A stretch of DNA of 17,055 bases from JAGOUU01 sp964609155. Lineage in GTDB: Bacteria > Pseudomonadota > Gammaproteobacteria > JAGOUU01. The translations under genes were made by a program, and so were the position numbers. The notes beneath the pieces were generated by a model. The model was not told the DNA's origin. It saw only the letters and a list, made by a program, of their open reading frames with translations, and searched no databases. The DNA is taken from positions 1 through 17,055 of the forward strand of contig CAZSRF010000040.1 in the NCBI GenBank assembly GCA_964609155.1, given 5' to 3'. Positions 15,473 through 17,055 of the stretch are shown in pieces; the stretch's first letter is position 1; the number at the start of each line of letters is the position of its first letter.

Positions 15473-16042
15473 ATGTCCTTAAAATTGGGAAATATAGCAC
15501 CAAATTTTACAGCAGATACGACACATGGAATGATTAATTTTTACGAATGGATGGGTAACTCTTGGACTATATTATTATCGCATCCTGACAACTTTAGCAA
15601 AATATGTGCATCTGAATTAGTCTGGATAGCACAAAACGAAGCATTGTTTGCTGAGCGAAATACAAAAGTAATTAGTTTAAGTGCTGCTAAGCTTATTCAA
15701 TACAGTAAGTTATTAGATGATATCAAACATGATTATAAAGTTAAAATAACTATGCCTCTTATTTCTGACAAGAGCATGCGTATCGCTAAGTTGTATAATA
15801 TGGTTTATGCCTCAGTTGTGTCTAACAGTGACAAAATTACTGTAGGAGATTCTACTGCGCGTGCCACTTATTTGATTTCTCCTGATAAAAAAATAGTTTC
15901 AATGCATATGTATCCAGAGGGTGTAGAACGTAACTTTAATGAAATGCTAAGATTGCTAGATGCATTGTCTGTAAGAAATATAAAAAATGTATCTATAGAT
16001 AAAAAAAATTTTAATCTAGATGCATCAACTCAAGTCGCATGA
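15473..16042 (+). CDS. Prx6-like 1-Cys peroxiredoxin, C-terminally short
   Basis: Probable thiol peroxidase of the AhpC/TSA superfamily, Prx6 (1-Cys) branch, reducing H2O2 or lipid hydroperoxides. The peroxidatic motif reads LSHPDNFSKICASEL, with P38, S42 and C45; the usual Thr of the PxxxTxxC motif is replaced by Ser, a substitution seen in some members. C45 is the only cysteine in the protein, so it has no internal resolving cysteine. The later TARATYLISPDKKI and EGVERNFNEMLRLLDAL blocks match the Prx6 core. At 189 aa it lacks most of the C-terminal domain (full-length members have about 220 aa), ending instead in a short Asn/Lys-rich tail. A clear AAGGAG ribosome binding site precedes the ATG. 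The phosphatase gene follows at once, so both are probably one transcript. Reduced or altered peroxidase activity is possible. Confidence 0.82.
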   Translation: MSLKLGNIAPNFTADTTHGMINFYEWMGNSWTILLSHPDNFSKICASELVWIAQNEALFAERNTKVISLSAAKLIQYSKLLDDIKHDYKVKITMPLISDKSMRIAKLYNMVYASVVSNSDKITVGDSTARATYLISPDKKIVSMHMYPEGVERNFNEMLRLLDALSVRNIKNVSIDKKNFNLDASTQVA

Positions 16043-16052
16043 GAATTTAAGA

Positions 16053-16505
16053 ATGATGGCTCCAGATGTTCCAGTTAAAATTATCGATAATTTATATCTT
16101 GGTAATTTTAATGCTGCAAATTACAATGTTTTGAAAAAATATGGTATAACCTCTGTTGTATGTTTAACTATTCATTCTAATGTTTATGAAGGTGACATAA
16201 ACTTACTGCATATTAATGATATTAGTGAAACACTAGCTGAAGAGTCTTTTACTTTAGATAAGTTACTAAAAGCTATAAAATTTATTGATCAAGAGCTCAA
16301 AAGTGGTCATAAAGTTTTAGTGCATTGTAAGGCAGGAGCCAGTCGTTCGCCAACAGCTATATTGGGGTATCTTATGTACTCTCAAAATATGTCAGCCCAA
16401 GAGGCTTATGATTTTTTGATTAAAAAAGCGCAGCATATCAACCCTACCTTTATGGGGTTGCTTGATGAGTTATACAACTACTTAAAAATACCAGGCTTGT
16501 TGTGA
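16053..16505 (+). CDS. Dual-specificity protein phosphatase family protein
   Basis: Cysteine-based phosphatase of the dual-specificity class, which removes phosphate from Ser/Thr/Tyr residues or, in some members, from lipids or RNA. The signature HCKAGASRS is exact, with nucleophile C92 and the invariant Arg, and Asp56 in HINDISE is the probable general acid. The opening IIDNLYLGNFNAAN block and the AYDFLIKKAQHINP segment are typical of the fold; about 150 aa is a minimal catalytic domain with no targeting or regulatory region. The start at 16053 or 16056 is preferred because homology begins there; an in-frame ATG at 16020 lies inside the peroxiredoxin gene without a ribosome binding site. 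It begins 10 bp after the peroxiredoxin stop and ends 1 bp from the convergent ankyrin gene. A secreted host-acting effector is possible but unproven. Confidence 0.87.
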   Translation: MMAPDVPVKIIDNLYLGNFNAANYNVLKKYGITSVVCLTIHSNVYEGDINLLHINDISETLAEESFTLDKLLKAIKFIDQELKSGHKVLVHCKAGASRSPTAILGYLMYSQNMSAQEAYDFLIKKAQHINPTFMGLLDELYNYLKIPGLL

Positions 16506-16506
16506 G

Positions 16507-16935
16507 TTATGGCTCCGCTCTTAGCCCCCTTGTTAGATAAGTCACAATTTCCCTGAGATCTGCTACCTGTTGATCAATTCTAGCATTTTCCTCATCTTGC
16601 AATATCTGTGTCATTTGTCTCTCAAGTGGCGTTCTTAGAATTCCACGTAATCGCGCTTCTCTAAACATATCTGTCGGGATAGGCGGCTCTTTTTCTAGCT
16701 TGAAGTGTGCTGCATCAAGAGGTGTACGACCGCTTGAATCTTCTTTTCTGGTGTCACAACCGAGTTCAATAAGAGCTCGTACCATAGTTAAATCGGATTT
16801 CTCACACGCATAATGTAGCGCATTTTTTCCATCAGCATCAAATGCTGTTATATCAGCACCAACATCAAGGAGAGCCACCATCATTTTTACTTTACTCTTA
16901 GGGTTCATGTTCGCTTTTGCTAAATAAGTACTCAC
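16507..16935 (-). CDS. Ankyrin repeat protein, possibly a fragment
   Basis: A 142-aa protein with about two ankyrin repeats: VALLDVGADITAFDADGKNALHYACEKSDLTMVRALIELG and then CDTRKEDSSGRTPLDAAHF (segments of one continuous region, about residues 20-80). The rest is a charged helical tail, about 88-142, with no recognised domain. Ankyrin repeats mediate protein-protein contacts and are common in effectors of intracellular bacteria, but no secretion signal can be read here. The first repeat starts in its middle and the available start is a GTG at 16935 without a ribosome binding site, nine bases after an in-frame stop; an ATG at 16908 is the alternative. This suggests a truncated 5' end. A hand count over 16561-16920 gives 151 of 360 G or C (42%), clearly above neighbouring genes, which hints at separate ancestry. 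Confidence 0.68.
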   Translation of the reverse strand: MSTYLAKANMNPKSKVKMMVALLDVGADITAFDADGKNALHYACEKSDLTMVRALIELGCDTRKEDSSGRTPLDAAHFKLEKEPPIPTDMFREARLRGILRTPLERQMTQILQDEENARIDQQVADLREIVTYLTRGLRAEP

Positions 16936-17024
16936 GAAAAATTAATTTGATATTTATCTACGATGCTAACTAAAATATTTTCAATATTTTGCTTTAAATC
17001 TGTAATAGCTCAGCCCCCTCGTTA
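16523..17024. repeat. Near-identical 13-bp direct repeats flanking the ankyrin gene
   Basis: AGCCCCCTTGTTA at 16523-16535 and AGCCCCCTCGTTA at 17012-17024 match in 12 of 13 positions, and a GCTC occurs shortly before both. The left copy lies in the last codons of the ankyrin gene, the right copy upstream of its start. C5 runs are rare in this AT-rich region, so the pair is unlikely to be random. They could be remnants of an insertion or recombination site. Confidence 0.4.
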
Positions 17025-17036
17025 AAATATTGAAAA
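16978..17036. repeat. 13-bp perfect inverted repeat at right edge
   Basis: TTTTCAATATTTT (16978-16990) and AAAATATTGAAAA (17024-17036) are exact reverse complements separated by 33 bp. The spacer contains the right copy of the C-rich direct repeat. The arms are AT-only except for one C/G pair, so chance is not excluded. No gene is visible in 16936-17055. Confidence 0.45.
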
Positions 17037-17055
17037 AAAGCAAAAAAACTATAAA

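Noticed and set aside
16020..16052. Earlier ATG for the dual-specificity phosphatase overlapping the peroxiredoxin gene
   Set aside because: No ribosome binding site, and the added 11 residues fall outside the phosphatase fold; still possible but less likely than 16053.
1..17055. tRNA, rRNA, CRISPR array or intact insertion sequence
   Set aside because: No tRNA-like sequence, repeat-spacer array, transposase or rRNA segment was recognised on either strand.

Overview
The window looks like a chromosomal segment of an AT-rich gammaproteobacterium, probably host-associated. The case rests on three things. The large membrane-anchored FadE closely follows the E. coli FadE/AphA/TruA type of gammaproteobacterial proteins. 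Base composition is low in GC outside one gene. Two genes at the right end encode eukaryote-like folds, a dual-specificity phosphatase and an ankyrin protein. A relative of the Legionellales (Legionella/Coxiella/Berkiella-like) would fit, but this is inference; there is no rRNA or other taxonomic marker here.

Layout, left to right. (1) 108-827, minus strand: a class B (AphA-type) HAD acid phosphatase with two C7 tracts in its coding strand. (2) 1066-3623, plus strand: lemA behind a good sigma70-like promoter, then an HtpX-like M48 membrane metalloprotease, then truA. (3) 3642-5640, minus strand: a two-gene unit in which an octopine-dehydrogenase-family enzyme is followed 13 bp later by an EamA/DMT transporter. 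(4) 5836-15338, plus strand: a five-gene fatty acid beta-oxidation operon (fadE, FadI-like thiolase, FadB/FadJ-type fusion, FadN-type fusion, fadA). (5) 15473-16505, plus strand: a truncated Prx6-like 1-Cys peroxiredoxin followed by a dual-specificity phosphatase. (6) 16507-16935, minus strand: a short ankyrin protein of clearly higher GC, next to direct and inverted repeats at the window edge.

How the genes work together. The fad operon encodes every step of the beta-oxidation spiral: acyl-CoA dehydrogenase, hydratase, 3-hydroxyacyl-CoA dehydrogenase and thiolase. The hydratase/dehydrogenase and thiolase steps are each present twice. The two fusion enzymes have opposite domain order and their genes overlap by 20 bp, so the locus appears to combine an E. 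coli-type FadIJ/FadBA module with a Bacillus-type FadN-FadA module. No acyl-CoA synthetase, ETF or dedicated regulator gene is in the window. A perfect 16-bp palindrome just upstream of fadE is the natural candidate operator. The opine-dehydrogenase/EamA pair is divergent from fadE and has its own repeat-flanked -10 box. It could make and export a small opine-like metabolite; the product is unknown and this is the least explained pathway here.

No tRNA, rRNA, CRISPR array, intact insertion sequence or convincing intrinsic terminator was seen. No gene-free gap exceeds 300 bases; the longest are 828-1065 (238 bp, divergent promoter region) and 5641-5835 (195 bp, divergent regulatory region).
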